From Apoderus coryli (Eukaryota > Arthropoda > Insecta > Coleoptera > Attelabidae): DNA of 64,000 nt. Where the stretch lies: NCBI GenBank assembly GCA_911728435.2, contig OU452201.1, forward strand, positions 18,538,001 to 18,602,000, written 5' to 3'. A program made the position numbers and the translations under genes. The notes beneath the pieces were generated by a model. It was not told the DNA's origin and searched no databases. It was given only the letters and a program-made list of their open reading frames with translations. Each line of letters begins with the position of its first letter. Position 1 is the stretch's first letter. Shown here piece by piece: positions 12,056-23,065 of this stretch.

Positions 12056-13400
12056 ATGACTTTATCGCAAGAATTTTGGCCTAAGCAATTGGATGTTTGT
12101 AAACTAAAAATTAATGATCAAGAACAAATACAACGAGATCCTTTATTTATGGGGTTTGCTACAGAAAATTTTAATATAATTCCAAAAAATATCAATCGAT
12201 TTTCAAAATGGAGAAGATTTGTAAGAGCAATAACGTGGATTTTCAAATATTATTTTAAATTACTCCATAAAGTACGAGGCAATGACCTTGAATATTATCC
12301 ATATGCCATGAATTATACTGTTTGAGAATTAGTCAGTAGGAAAGTTTCCCAGAAGAATATATTTAATTAAAAATAATACAAACGTTGATAAAAAATCAAG
12401 AATATTCAAATTAATGCCAATTTTAGATGAGAAGGGTATACCATTCGTATAAGCGGACGTTTAAGACTCAGTGATATGATACAAAGCAAAGCAGAAATAA
12501 CATGCTCTGAATATCACGATGCTGAATTATACTGTTTGAAAATTAGTCAGTAGGAAAGTTTTTCAGAGGAATATATTCAATTAAAAAATAATAAAAACGT
12601 TGATATAAATTCAAATTAATGCCAATTTTAGAAGAGCCGGGTACAATTCGTATGCACGGGCGTTTAAGACAGAGTGATATGATACAAAGCAACGCTAAGA
12701 TGCCAATCATTTTAGATCCAATAAACAGATTTTCAAAATTATTAATCTTATATCATCATGAACAAAACTGTCATGTTGGTTTAGACTGTGGTGAACAATT
12801 TAAGACAGGAGTTTTGGATTTTGAAAGGCAGAGCAGCAGTTAAAGATGGTTTTAAATCATGCTAGATTTGTAAAATTAGAAAAGTTACACCTGTGCCACC
12901 TCCAATGGGACAACTACCATTAAGTAGTAGTTCTGTGGTTTAGATCTTTTCGGTCGGAAGTTCTACTTTCCGGAGAAGCTCAAATTGTACAGTGAATAAT
13001 AGACCATTGACGATTGTTTCAATAGATCCATCTGATAAAGACTGTTGTGTGCGTAACACCTAAACATTGGCCATTAAGGAATCCTGACCAAAACAAAATG
13101 TGAGAACGTAAATCCTAGAAGTTATGAAAGAAGACTCAACAAATAGTGGACAGATTTTGGACCAGGTGGGTTAAAGAATATTTACTCACTTTAACAAAAA
13201 GAAGTAAATAGATCGACACTAATTCAAGTAAATGACGTTGTTGTAGTTATAGACCCGACATTTCCAAATTAGAAATGGCCATTAGGTAGACTAACGGCTG
13301 TTTTACCAGGAAAATATGGGAGTATTAGAGTAATAGAAGTTCGAACAGCCTGTGGTGTTTATCGCCGTCCTACGTCCTAAAACTAAAGTTTGCAAAATAA
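12056..13400 (+). mobile_element. BEL/Pao retrotransposon pol remnant (linker and integrase)
   Basis: The order of pieces is that of BEL/Pao pol downstream of reverse transcriptase. At 12056-12325 the translation reads NRFSKWRRFVRAITWIFKY, matching the conserved linker before integrase. At 12619-12843 it reads IRMHGRLRQSDMIQ and KMPIILDP, then LLILYHHEQNCHVGLD, the zinc-binding entry to integrase. Near 12820-12930 the sequence gives GRAAVKDGFKSC, a stop, then ICKIRKVTPVPPPMGQLP. Near 13220-13370 it gives VNDVVVVIDPTFPN, a stop, then WPLGRLTAVLPGKYGSIRV, the integrase C-terminal domain. The catalytic core between about 12960 and 13130 is poorly preserved. Stops and frameshifts make it non-functional, and I could not identify LTRs next to it. 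About 200 bases are duplicated in tandem (about 12302-12515 and 12520-12705). Confidence 0.88.
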
Positions 13401-13604
13401 ATGTAACAGGATACGATGGTGAAAACTGAAACATTCTACACGATGTGGAAAATGTGGAATTTTTATTATTACCTACTTGAATTATAATTCTTGATTGTTG
13501 TATTTATTTTTTTGATATTATCATACTATTGTAGAAGTTGAGTGAATAAAATAATAATTTCATGTTACTTGTCTTTTGATATAAATCTGGTAATTTATCA
13601 GCAG

Positions 13605-13720
13605 TAATATAACAAGTGCAATGAAAATTATCGATAATTTCCATGAAATATGCACGAATGCGAGTTAAGATTTATCGAAAATTCTAGGTATATTTTCATT
13701 GTACGAGTAATATTTTATTA
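13605..13720. repeat. short hairpin MITE
   Basis: A stretch starting AATATAACAAGTGCAATGAA ends with ATTTTCATTGTACGAG, its approximate reverse complement. An internal palindrome AATTATCGATAATT is followed by GAAATATGCACGAATGCGAG. A second copy lies at 14122-14245, and a shorter related palindrome at about 13966-14022 (AGTGCAAATTATCGACAATT, then TGCACTAACG). It is a small non-coding repeat family. Confidence 0.6.
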
Positions 13721-14121
13721 GAAAATTTCCTAAATCTATATGGTCACACCACGTATAAGATTAAAATAAATGTCACTGCCCTACTGATGTCCGTCAGATA
13801 AAAATGTGTATTGTCCCAGTCGGCGTATTTAATAAATATGAAACAGCTCTGTACATAATATCTAGATTCGGGAATACTTATGCGTTGGAAAATGAGAAAA
13901 ATATCGATGAACTTCCAACCAATACAAGAAAATTAAAAAAAACTCTATATGGAGAATTGAAAACAATTATCAGCAATTAGCATTAGTGCAAATTATCGAC
14001 AATTTGCACTAACGCTAATTTATAGCGTAATTAAATTGTGATTAGTTTAAATTAACAATGAAAGACCAGTATTTCAGAGTTAAAACATCAAATTTGACAA
14101 ATGAATTAATTTTCAGTATAG

Positions 14122-14245
14122 TAATATAACAAGAAGTGCAATAAAAATTACCGGTAATTTTCGGGAAATATGCACGAAGCGAGTTAAGTTGAACAAAATG
14201 CACGAGTGCGCACGAGTACATTTTTCAGTTTAACTTGCATATGAC
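14122..14245. repeat. short hairpin MITE, second copy
   Basis: This shares AATATAACA(AGA)AGTGCAAT, the inner palindrome AATTACCGGTAATT, and GAAATATGCACGAAGCGAGT with the copy at 13605-13720. The far arm is degraded. Confidence 0.55.
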
Positions 14246-14354
14246 TGGTTTATTTAGCTATTTGAACTGTTCCTTTTGTTTTCAAACCACATGTTAGTGT
14301 TTAATGCCTATTTCCCATGAAACTGAAATATGATGACAAAATAAATAAATTGTA

Positions 14355-14690
14355 CCGTGCTTTCATTTTAAAACTTGCCACCCAGAATAACTCGACACGG
14401 GAAGTAGATTTTCTGTAAAAACCCCCAGCTACCCCTATTTGATAATTTCAAATGTCATCCCCTGTCTTGTGAAACATCATTTTAGTCAGCTTAAAATATT
14501 TTATCCGTATATCAACAATATTGAAGTGTTCGATCCGTTCCTGAGATAAAGGGATGGTAAACAACAAAGTAAAATAGCAAAAAAATGGTATAAAACGTGA
14601 AACGAATGATGCCGCAAACAAAATGGTCGGGAAGATAAAAACATACCCTGATAGAGATATTTGCATATAAGATTAGATTTTTATGAGGAA
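14355..14690 (+). repeat. 5' part of a Tc1/mariner-type MITE
   Basis: This starts at a TA dinucleotide with CCGTGCTTTCATTTTAAAAC, then TTGCCACCCAGAATAACTCG. It is the same terminal repeat as the complete 434-bp MITE at 32045-32478, and the internal segment (CAGCTTAAAATATTTTATCC, then a TTCGATCCGT segment) also matches. The far terminal repeat is missing because a second inverted-repeat element adjoins at about 14690. Confidence 0.75.
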
Positions 14691-15550
14691 AATTTATGTT
14701 TTTTTTTTTTTTAAATTAGACAGCCCGTATATTTTTATTTATTTATGTTTGTCGGGCTTATTATGAGCTTTCGAAAAACATATAGTTTTCTATATTTATT
14801 TTCATTAGTTTAAAAGTTATAAGCGTGTTTCGTAAATTTATAAAAAATCTCATAATCAGAGAGAATCAGGATAAACATGATTACCAAAATGCCAAATACA
14901 TATCGTGACAACTGTCAGAAGTTACAATCAATTCAATAATTTTATTCATAATTAATTATTATTGTTGTTGGCTATAGTGTGTATTTAAATTACTATACTT
15001 ATATAAACGTTATTGAGAAGGGGGTAATGGTTTCCAAAATTTTGAAAACTGGATATGATAGGAGTGTTTTATTGAGATCAAGCTTCGAACATGTATTTAG
15101 ATTAAGCTTCGGAAAGACATTTTGTTGCACTCTTTTATAGCATGTTTTTGAGTTTCGCATTCCGAAAACAAGAACTGCCGCAACAATGCAGATGAAATTG
15201 ATCATGTCACTACCTCGTCAAAGACATGGTAGATTTGGATTTAATATTTCGTTTCGTTTTGAAGGGAATGTTGTTTATTATATTTTTAACGGAACCTTTA
15301 ATGCGAAAATATTTATTTTTTTATTATTATTTATGTTGTGTTTGTCTGCTTCACATGGTTGTGACGTCATCGCTATCCTGATTCTGTTGTGATTTTGTTA
15401 TAAATTTAAGAAGCACGCTTATAACTTTTAAACTAATGAAAATAAATATACAAAGAAATATTTTTAGAAAGCTCATATCCAGCCCGACAAAAATAGAGCA
15501 AAATCTACGGCATATCGGATTTAAAAAAACATGACATTATATATCCGAAA
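14690..15550. mobile_element. non-autonomous element with about 200-bp inverted repeats
   Basis: The left arm (about 14690-14890) contains TTTGTCGGGCTTATTATGAG, then TTCATTAGTTTAAAAGTTAT, then GAATCAGGATAA. The right arm (about 15360-15550) is its reverse complement with substitutions. The unique centre (14890-15360) has no convincing coding frame. A MITE or deleted DNA transposon with long terminal repeats fits. I could not fix the outer ends or a target duplication. Confidence 0.75.
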
Positions 15551-17087
15551 TAAAAAATATAACTGCGCCACTGGATTCTATGCAAAAATCTCTTATCAGG
15601 GTCCGTTTTTAGCTTCCGGCTAAGTTAAAGGGTAACCGCGATACGAAAGAGATCCAAAAATGCAATGGCTATGACCATTTTAAGGCTCTATCTTTAAAAG
15701 TAACCGAGATATCCCGTAAGGACAGCAATGGAACACCCGGGACTTGATTTAGTCAGAAAATATGCGACGAAATAAATAAAAAATAATAAGTTTGATGGAG
15801 AATCAAACTTATTATTACTCACGTGGATTCTATATATACCTCAGTATAGTGTTGTTAAGCTGTGTCAAGAGTTTGTTCTATTTGTATAAATATGTATTTG
15901 TATTTGTATTTATATTTTCAGTTTTCATTAATTTATGCTGAATGTTTTTTTTGTTTTGTATTTTGACGTGTCTATGTACAGAATCTATGTACTTTTGAAA
16001 GACTAATAAATATATTATTATCGATTTTTCAGAATACTCGCATAATTTTATAAGTTTTCAACAGCAAGCCGTTCTTTATTTATTTTTTCTTAAAACTCCT
16101 GCCACCATGCTGATACCATTCCAAAGTTTTTTTTTTAATTTCTATATTCTTCCAACAAAGACGTTCATGGTTCCTAATCATATAAATTCTCCAGTTTGCC
16201 ACCGCGTTCATTAAATAAACACTTAGCGCGTAAGTATTACTACAGACGGCACAGAAAGCGTTCTATAGTTACAAGCATCTCTTCTCGTTTTCGGCATAAT
16301 ATTTATCCTTGAGAACGTCATCCAATTCGCTTGCTGAAGATGATAAAAGGTTTATATCCCAATTGAAGTTAGTAGTATATAAATAATAAAATCAATTTCG
16401 ACACCTTTATTTTATTGTATTAGAACTTTGGCGTTTTATGACTGTACAGCTTTTATAATATTGACAGATAATTTCATTATATTCTTGGAAATATGGTTAC
16501 AATAAAATATAAAATACAGTTTGTATATTGTTGGGATATATTTTGTGCATACAAACCCAAGTAAAAATTAGAAACCACGTTTTACTACTATTACTACTAT
16601 TATAATATCTCGACGAGAAAACACATTTAGCAGAATTCTTTCTATTCTAATAATCCAACAAAACGCGTGTCGATATTTAAACAAGTGCATTGATATAGTA
16701 GTAAAATGTATTTTCTAATTGTTTCTCTATGCGTCAGGAGTTCTACTAATCGGTTGGAGTAAACCAAAGTAGCTTTCATGAGGCTGTTAGAAAATCTCAG
16801 GAGAACCTGAAATTTTCATTATATATTTTCTGAAGTAATCCATTACGGAGAGGAGCGGTGAGTTATAATCAAATAAAGATTTAACCTGTTTCGTTATAAT
16901 AAAGAGCACTACCCTACATTTCAAAATTTCATAAAACTCCAAACTTTCCAATTGACATGATCAACAAAATGAAAAACGATAATCGTTACAATGTCACAAT
17001 GACAAAGTAACGAATTATACACACAAATAGACAATTATTTTAATGTTTAAGTACCTGCTCTAGTATAGAACACAATTCTTTTTGACA
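15550..17087. repeat. gene-free stretch with a perfect hairpin at 15787-15820
   Basis: TAATAAGTTTGAT and its exact complement ATCAAACTTATTA flank a short loop. No gene, RNA or transposase was seen in the rest. Confidence 0.5.
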
Positions 17088-17165
17088 AAGGCGACATCTA
17101 GTGTGAGCAGGCAATACGCCCGGTGAAACACAGTTCACAAACGATGGCCGGACGAGAAGCATGAA
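17088..17165 (+). repeat. dispersed palindromic repeat, module B only
   Basis: GGCGACATCTAGTGTGAGCA, then GGTGAAACACAGTTCACAAA, then GATGGCCGGACGAGAAG. This is a solo copy of the module present at 11568-11640 and 57622-58045. Confidence 0.75.
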
Positions 17166-19006
17166 AATAATCGCCCGTTCCGTTACTTTATCGACAACCT
17201 GTATATGTTAATAAGTAAGTAAATGTTGTTTAAAATTATCTCCGAGAATTTTTAAATCAGTAAATTGCACAATTAGTTTTTGACATTATTTTAAATTGTA
17301 ATCATAAAATTTTGTTTTCTAATAGCTTACTTGTGAAAATAGAAAATACATGGGATAGTAAAAGTAGTCATCCGCGATAAGTCCTAGAGAAAAACTATTT
17401 TTGTCGAAAAACGAACATTTGGGGACAAAAAGAGCAATTTGTACTTTGTTCATATTTTTGAGATGCCATATCACCTCTGTAAAAGCGTCCCATATATTAT
17501 GAAACACCCTGTATACAAAGCAACTCTCAAAGTATTATTCAATAATAAAAAACGTGCAAAATAGGCAAAAGATATTCTAAGAGACCATATTACATCTCAG
17601 TATAAGGCACTTCTACCTACCTACATATGGTATAAAGCGGCTACGCTTTTTTTTTTAATTTGCCACATAAACCGTAAGTACTTTTCTAAACTTCAACTAA
17701 CTACTATAATATAAATATCCAATAAAAAAGTCCCGTTATTTTAAATATTTATTTGTACGAATATTACGAATTTTTCATTCAACACCTCGACTTTGATGCC
17801 GTAAGTACTCAGTTATATACAGGCCTTATGAAAATTACCTAGAACTATAAAAATAGCTTACGCTTGAACATGCTTTTTCAAATTTTGCCGAGATCTCTAC
17901 CAGACTACAAAATAGTTGGAAATCATTATTTCTCAAACCACAAAAAAGGAATAACATAAAACTAATAGTCCCGCAATCATTTTCAAATTCATTTTATATA
18001 AAATGCCAGCTGGATATTTGGTAAAAATTCACCTACTATGTAGGTGGGTAACTAGCACAGCAATTTTAAAATTCAGTTCACATTTTCACAAATATTGAGT
18101 GTTCGAGTGCAATTGGAAAACTAATTTGTAAATGCTTTAAGTGCATTACACACGTAGAAAGTGCTAATATGGTTTACTTTAGTTTCATTTGAATTTGAAA
18201 TGTAAATTGATTCAACGAGGCACTATTATTTGACGTAAGTAAATAATCAATCATATTTTTCATTAAAAAACACTCATGAAAATACAATTATTTCAATATA
18301 TAAAATTAGGTTATTCTTTATTGTAAAGATTCTTTACAAAATCACATATTAAATAGAAATATGTTTAACAAAAATAGAGTTTTAACGAAACCATATAACC
18401 TACAGCAACCCGTTTATTTTATTTACGTCAAAAATTATAGTTACTGATCATGAAATAAACATAAATTATTACCTATTTTTCAACAATTGAATTTTTGAAC
18501 TGCGACTAGTTTCGATTTATATATAGATCCTCCTTAGGCATTTTTGGCAAAAAAATAACGAAAAAAATTATTTCAAAAACAGATAAAGAGTTGAGAGACG
18601 TCCATTTAAAGTAATAAAGTTGATATCATCTTCCGGTATAACCGAAAGTGACACAAACGTCAATATATCTTAGAAATATCGACAAATGTAAGTAGCCAAA
18701 ATATCAGTATGATCCTTTATCTTGTTTTGCTAAAACGTCTAAGGTGCCATCCACCATCAATAACTCTCTATAAATATTTACTCCCCCGGAATTTATTTTT
18801 TTAAATTCCAATGAGAAAATAAAATCACCTAATGCTTTTGCTCAATTTTTATGAAAAAAGGTAAATATTTATTAAATGGTTAGCGGATAGATAGATTTGG
18901 GTATGTAGAGATCATAACTTCACTTTATTAGATTGAAAGAATGGAAAATATAACTTTACTGACCACAATCTGCATAATATTTAAATTTTGTGTATGCTGA
19001 TTGTGA
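17166..19006. other. gene-free stretch
   Basis: AT-rich DNA downstream of the membrane-protein gene. No supported feature beyond short simple repeats. AACACCCTGTATAC at about 17505 resembles a widespread short insect repeat end. Confidence 0.5.
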
Positions 19007-21811
19007 CTATTTGGTGTATTTTATTAAAATACCTAAGACGAATACACTACAACACTGTCGAAGGAGAATAAAACCACAGAAATCTTATATTATATATATA
19101 TATACTCTAGAATGATAATCCCGTAGTACAAAAATGTAACCAAAAGTGTAGAGCTGTCCATAATGCGCATGATCACCAGTAACTTATTTTTCAACAGGAC
19201 CGGCTTTGATTAAATGTAATATTACTGGTATAGGTATATTGAAAATTAAATTTTACCATTTGGTAACATTCAAATAAAAAAATGGAATAAACGAATTTAA
19301 GAAATAAAAAATTACATTAAATATCTAAATACTTTATTGTCTAACAGGTACAACCCAATAATAATAAATCTAAGCAGAAACGAGAAATAAGTAAAAATTC
19401 TAATACTGGAAAATATCTTAAGGACTTGAGCATTCTAATTATTTATTTTATTATTATATAATATTTGTTTGTTTATACAACCACCTTAGGCGTCTTACCT
19501 CTCTACAGCCTTCAAAGGAGGGGTGCAAGAAACAGTGACTTCACAAATATTTTCCGTGTTCATGTAAACCACTTCCATATCATCCGTACTACTCGCAATA
19601 GTATTTTGTGACAAAACATGGTTGGTAGAACTTTTATTCTCAGAAATTTCATGGAGGATTCTATAATTAAGTATATAACAGTTTAACAACAGAATTCAAA
19701 CGAACTTTGTATACCTACACAACGTAGGAAATATATTCTTGACATACATATCATGAATTTTTGACAGACTGCTTTTAAGTAAACAGTGTCTTGATATCAA
19801 ACGATTAAGAATTTAACGTCCACTCTCATTTACATAATCTCTTCTTTTCAACAAAAGTTTGGGAACTGCATCGGGTACGAGGGTGATCCTCTTGCCGTCT
19901 TCTCTACAAATGATATCTTGTGCAGCGAAATGCTTACTGCATATATGACATTCCCATCACATACATTTTCTGTACTAGGATCCCAATGCCCGCATCCTAA
20001 CATCATGTCTTTTTTTTTGTCAAGCTAAAAATAAGTATCATGTCAATGGTATCATATTGACTCAAACTGAGACTGTTAGAAACCCGAAACAATAACTTAC
20101 TGAAAATATTTAATACCAGGAATGAGACCTTCATTTTTACACCACAACACTATACTCATTGTTTGTTAAATAAACGAACTAAAACCAAAATAACAAATAT
20201 TAAAAACAATTTTAATCACAAATAGGTATATCTATCAACAATTAAAATATACCACGAATAAAACCATAACTCAATTATAAAACCTATCTGAATTGTTGTG
20301 AAGCCGACTCTGACAGATATTCCCACTACGAGAAAAGTCATTTGCGAAAACAGACGCTGTTGCGAAATCTCCTAAATTTAATAAGATTTGGAAAAAAATT
20401 TTTCGTTTATATTGCTGAAAACTAAACAGTATGCAATTTTACCGATAACATTTAATTATTTGATTTTGTCAAGCAGTTTCGTATGACGCAACATATGGAT
20501 TTATTTATAAAACAGATATGTCGCATAAATTCTGTAAGGCGAACGACAAAATAGTTTTAAATATGGCAGCTCTGTACTGAAAATAAGTTACTGAGGAGCA
20601 TGCGTAGTTCGTCAAAACTCTGCATACCCGTTACACTTTTTGGTATTCGGCTGGATTTAATTAGCATTCTAGAGTACATATATAATATAAGATTTCTATG
20701 AATAAAACACTGACAGAAGAGTGTTTTATCCGTCACTTACATAAACAGTATCTACACACTTTACCCCAGTGGAACTTCATAAAAATCTCAAATTAATTAA
20801 ATCAATAGCTTACTTAAAAATTGAATAAAATCTTACCTTATAAATTCCAATAAGTAACACTATGCTAAGTGCGATCATAAACATATGGGTCCCAATAATG
20901 CCAAAGTATGCTATTTGAACACCTGGGAAATAAAAAGTTTTATGGTTATTTTCCTGCAATATTAAGCAATGTCCAAATCGATTAAATATTTTAAAGCTTC
21001 CTACATACCATAATAAACGTCCTCTAACGACTTGTAGTTTTTCAAATTAACGCTTATTCTCCAACTGTAAAGTAGTACAACAAGCACCGATATATTCTGA
21101 AAAAAAAATATTACAAAATAAATTACGAGGGTAGGCCGAAAAATAATGCATACATGCTTGTAGAACACAAACAAAAAATTTAAAATATGTGATAATTACA
21201 CTGTGATGTTTTTTGCCATATTTAGTTTACTTTTACAAAATATAATGGAAATATTCGGTATAATATGTATAAAGGCGCTTCTTATACTTAAAAGTGTTCC
21301 GATGTAAAAGAGACTCCATTTTCATTTACAAAATGTAATATTATAATTTAATTTCATTATCATTAACAATTTAATAATATTTTTCCTCGAAATGGTGAGT
21401 TAGTTAATTAAAACAATACAATCATATTATAAAAAGTGTCTTTTTTCAGACTTCAACACATTACTCTTAAGTACTCCTAATGATGTAATACTTTCAAAAA
21501 TACAATTTCTCTACAAATTTTGCCACTGATGATGAAGCTTCGAAACATGTTTGGTAGTTTAATCGACCTAACACATTAAGTGTAGTGTATTAAATTGATT
21601 TCGTGGAGTTTGACGTTTTATTTCCTATTACACTTTATTTTATGTTGGAAATTGCTTCACACTACACCTGAATTTTTGCAAGAAATTTGTTTACAAAATT
21701 TTATTCACTGCAATTTTATATACAAATAGATTGGCTTACTAACCAAGCCGATACAAAGATATCCACAAAAAATATGAAGACATACACCCTTCCACCTTCC
21801 AAAACACGCAT
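19007..21811 (-). CDS. small multi-pass membrane protein, four exons
   Basis: I assembled four minus-strand exons whose splice sites and phases agree. Exon 1 is 21740-21811 (donor GTAAGC), exon 2 is 21009-21096 (acceptor TTTTTTTTTCAG, donor GTATGT), exon 3 is 20837-20922 (acceptor TTTCCCAG, donor GTAAGA), and exon 4 is 19007-19054 (acceptor CCTTCGACAG, stop TAG). They give about 97 residues: start MRVLEGGRVYVFIFFVDIF, then NISVLVVLLYSW, a short loop SVNLKNYKSLEDVYYG, a long hydrophobic stretch (VQIAYFGIIGTHMFMIAL, then SIVLLIGIYK), and a final CCSVFVLGILIKYTK. The layout resembles insect four-helix proteins of the DUF4728 kind, but this is a weak family call. The start is uncertain. A frame from 21870 (MSLTHTCNGFNLNDP, then KLPKCVFWKVEG) would join if one G were missing from the GGG at 21787-21789. 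Intron 3 contains the P-type element at 19075-20700. No function is known. Confidence 0.55.
19067..19074. repeat. 8-bp target site duplication of the P-type element, left
   Basis: AATAAAAC immediately precedes the CACAGAAATC terminus and is repeated exactly at 20701-20708, right after the other terminus. Confidence 0.85.
19075..20700 (-). mobile_element. P-superfamily DNA transposon with THAP domain (1,626 bp)
   Basis: The ends are CACAGAAATC (left) and, read inward on the other strand, CATAGAAATC (right). They continue as terminal inverted repeats of about 120 bases: TTATATTATATAT, TACTCTAGAATG, and further in CAGTAACTTATTTT. Both ends abut an exact 8-bp duplication, AATAAAAC. CA...TG ends with an 8-bp duplication, around a THAP-type DNA-binding domain, are the defining traits of P elements. 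P transposases use the THAP domain to bind near the element ends and a separate downstream catalytic region to cut. No catalytic region is visible here. At 1.6 kb this is shorter than the roughly 2.9-kb autonomous Drosophila P, so it looks like an internally deleted derivative. A 17-base piece (TTTATTGTCTAACAGGT) at about 19333-19349 also occurs in the 3' region of the LINE at 60283-62137. Confidence 0.8.
19495..20159 (-). pseudogene. THAP-domain protein of the P-type element, three exons, frameshifted
   Basis: Exon 1 (20101-20159) starts MSIVLWCKNEGLIPGIKYF and ends at a perfect GTAAGT donor in phase 2. Exon 2 (19834-20024, acceptor ATTTTTAG, donor GTAAAT) gives KKKDMMLGCGHWDPSTENV, then ECHICSKHFAAQDIICRED, then ITLVPDAVPKLLLKRRDY. 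This has the THAP order: N-terminal Cys, the C..HF pair, and the closing AVP box. A last exon (about 19495-19640) would add NKSSTNHVLSQNT and a Ser/Thr-rich tail ending at TAA. Exon 2 needs two single-base corrections to read through, one at the nine-base run 20010-20018 and one at the three-base run 19953-19955. The usual first zinc-binding Cys is Ser or absent, and the conserved Trp is not in its usual place. The product would bind DNA but could not transpose. Decay or assembly errors could explain the breaks. Confidence 0.6.
20701..20708. repeat. 8-bp target site duplication of the P-type element, right
   Basis: AATAAAAC follows directly after the terminal CTATG of the element and is identical to 19067-19074. 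Confidence 0.85.
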
Positions 21812-22559
21812 TTGGGCAGTTTGATGGGATCGTTCAAATTGAAACCGTTACAAGTATGTGTCAGTGACATTTTTAAAAGATAAAGTTGTTGTATTCATTT
21901 ATCAAAGTTATCAATTCACTAGCCCTAATAATATCTCAGTTACGCAACCTGTAAACACAGCATATTGTATTCAAAAGATATGCGTCTCTCAAAGAGGGAA
22001 AATTACTAAAAACGAATTATGAAGCTGAATAAACTTCACCAGGGAGTGCCTTTCCGCGAATCATCCATCTTTCTTGCACTCTTTATAATGTTACAACTTT
22101 GGATTAATTCAAATTTAGGGTGTATGTAGGCAGAAGCTCTGCTTTTCCTTCCATAATATACCGCTAAAGCAAAGATTTCTGAATGAATGAACGCACAGAA
22201 ATAACCTTTTTGAATTTAGTTCGTTGGCAGGAAAATTTCAGATGTTTTTTGAGAACTATGATATTGCCGTGCCTGGAAAGTCGGTGGATGAGAAAATATC
22301 TTATTAAATAGGGGCGAATGTGTTCAGATTGAAGGATATTTATTGAAGAGAAATAATCGGTTTTTTAAAGTTGTTTTAAGATTGAGAGGGGTTCTAAATA
22401 CTTTATTACAATCAACATATTACATAAATTAGATACTTTTAATTGGAAATAATCTTTATTCTATCGATGATGGTATAAACCATTATTTATTTGACTTAAA
22501 ACTCGCTGTGAAATTTACAATAATAATAATAGTGTAACAAAACAAAGAATATACTTTTG
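21812..22559. other. upstream region of the membrane-protein gene, otherwise empty
   Basis: This may hold the promoter and 5' leader of the minus-strand gene, including the alternative N-terminal frame up to 21870. No TATA box or initiator stands out. Nothing else was recognised. Confidence 0.4.
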
Positions 22560-23065
22560 TCTTACCCTGTATATATATTTGGGTAGTTTATGATATTTTC
22601 TCTTAGTTTTTATAGGGGTGTATTTGAAATGCCTCTCATTCTTATGAAGCGATTTGGAAATACAATCGGACTTTCCGAGTTAGATTCGTTTTGGCTTTAG
22701 TACTATTCACAGGTGATTTCTAGTTTTATAAAGTTAATTACGTATTTTAATTTGTTTCTGGACTTCACAGTTTAAGAATAATCTTTTAGTTTTGTTTTAA
22801 AGTATATGAATATAAAAATCAAGTCCATTTCATTTTCATTCTGTAATAGTTAATCGACGTAAAGTTTCCGTAAGTTTTTTTTGTTTATTATTTTTTAATT
22901 GAAGTCGTTTTTGTTTTCCAAATCAGTTTTTATAATGATTAAAGTTTGTTTGTTGTTTGCTTTCTATAACTTGGTGAACAGAAGGGTCGTTTAATTAGTG
23001 TTTTTCTTTTAAATAAATTGTGGGTGACCAGCAGCAAACTTTAATTATATCTGATAAAAAAAATA
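22560..23065 (+). repeat. LTR-like dispersed repeat, copy 1
   Basis: Colinear blocks are shared with 30205-30975. They include ACCCTGTA...TATTTGGGTA at the start, TATTTTAATTTGTTTCTGGA, AGTCCATTTC...TCATTCTG, CGTAAGTTTT, TTTTAATTGAAG, and a final AAGGGTC...GGTGACC. Length, T-richness and the spaced colinear matches fit a solo LTR, but a target duplication and primer-binding site were not found. Other repeat types remain possible. Confidence 0.5.
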
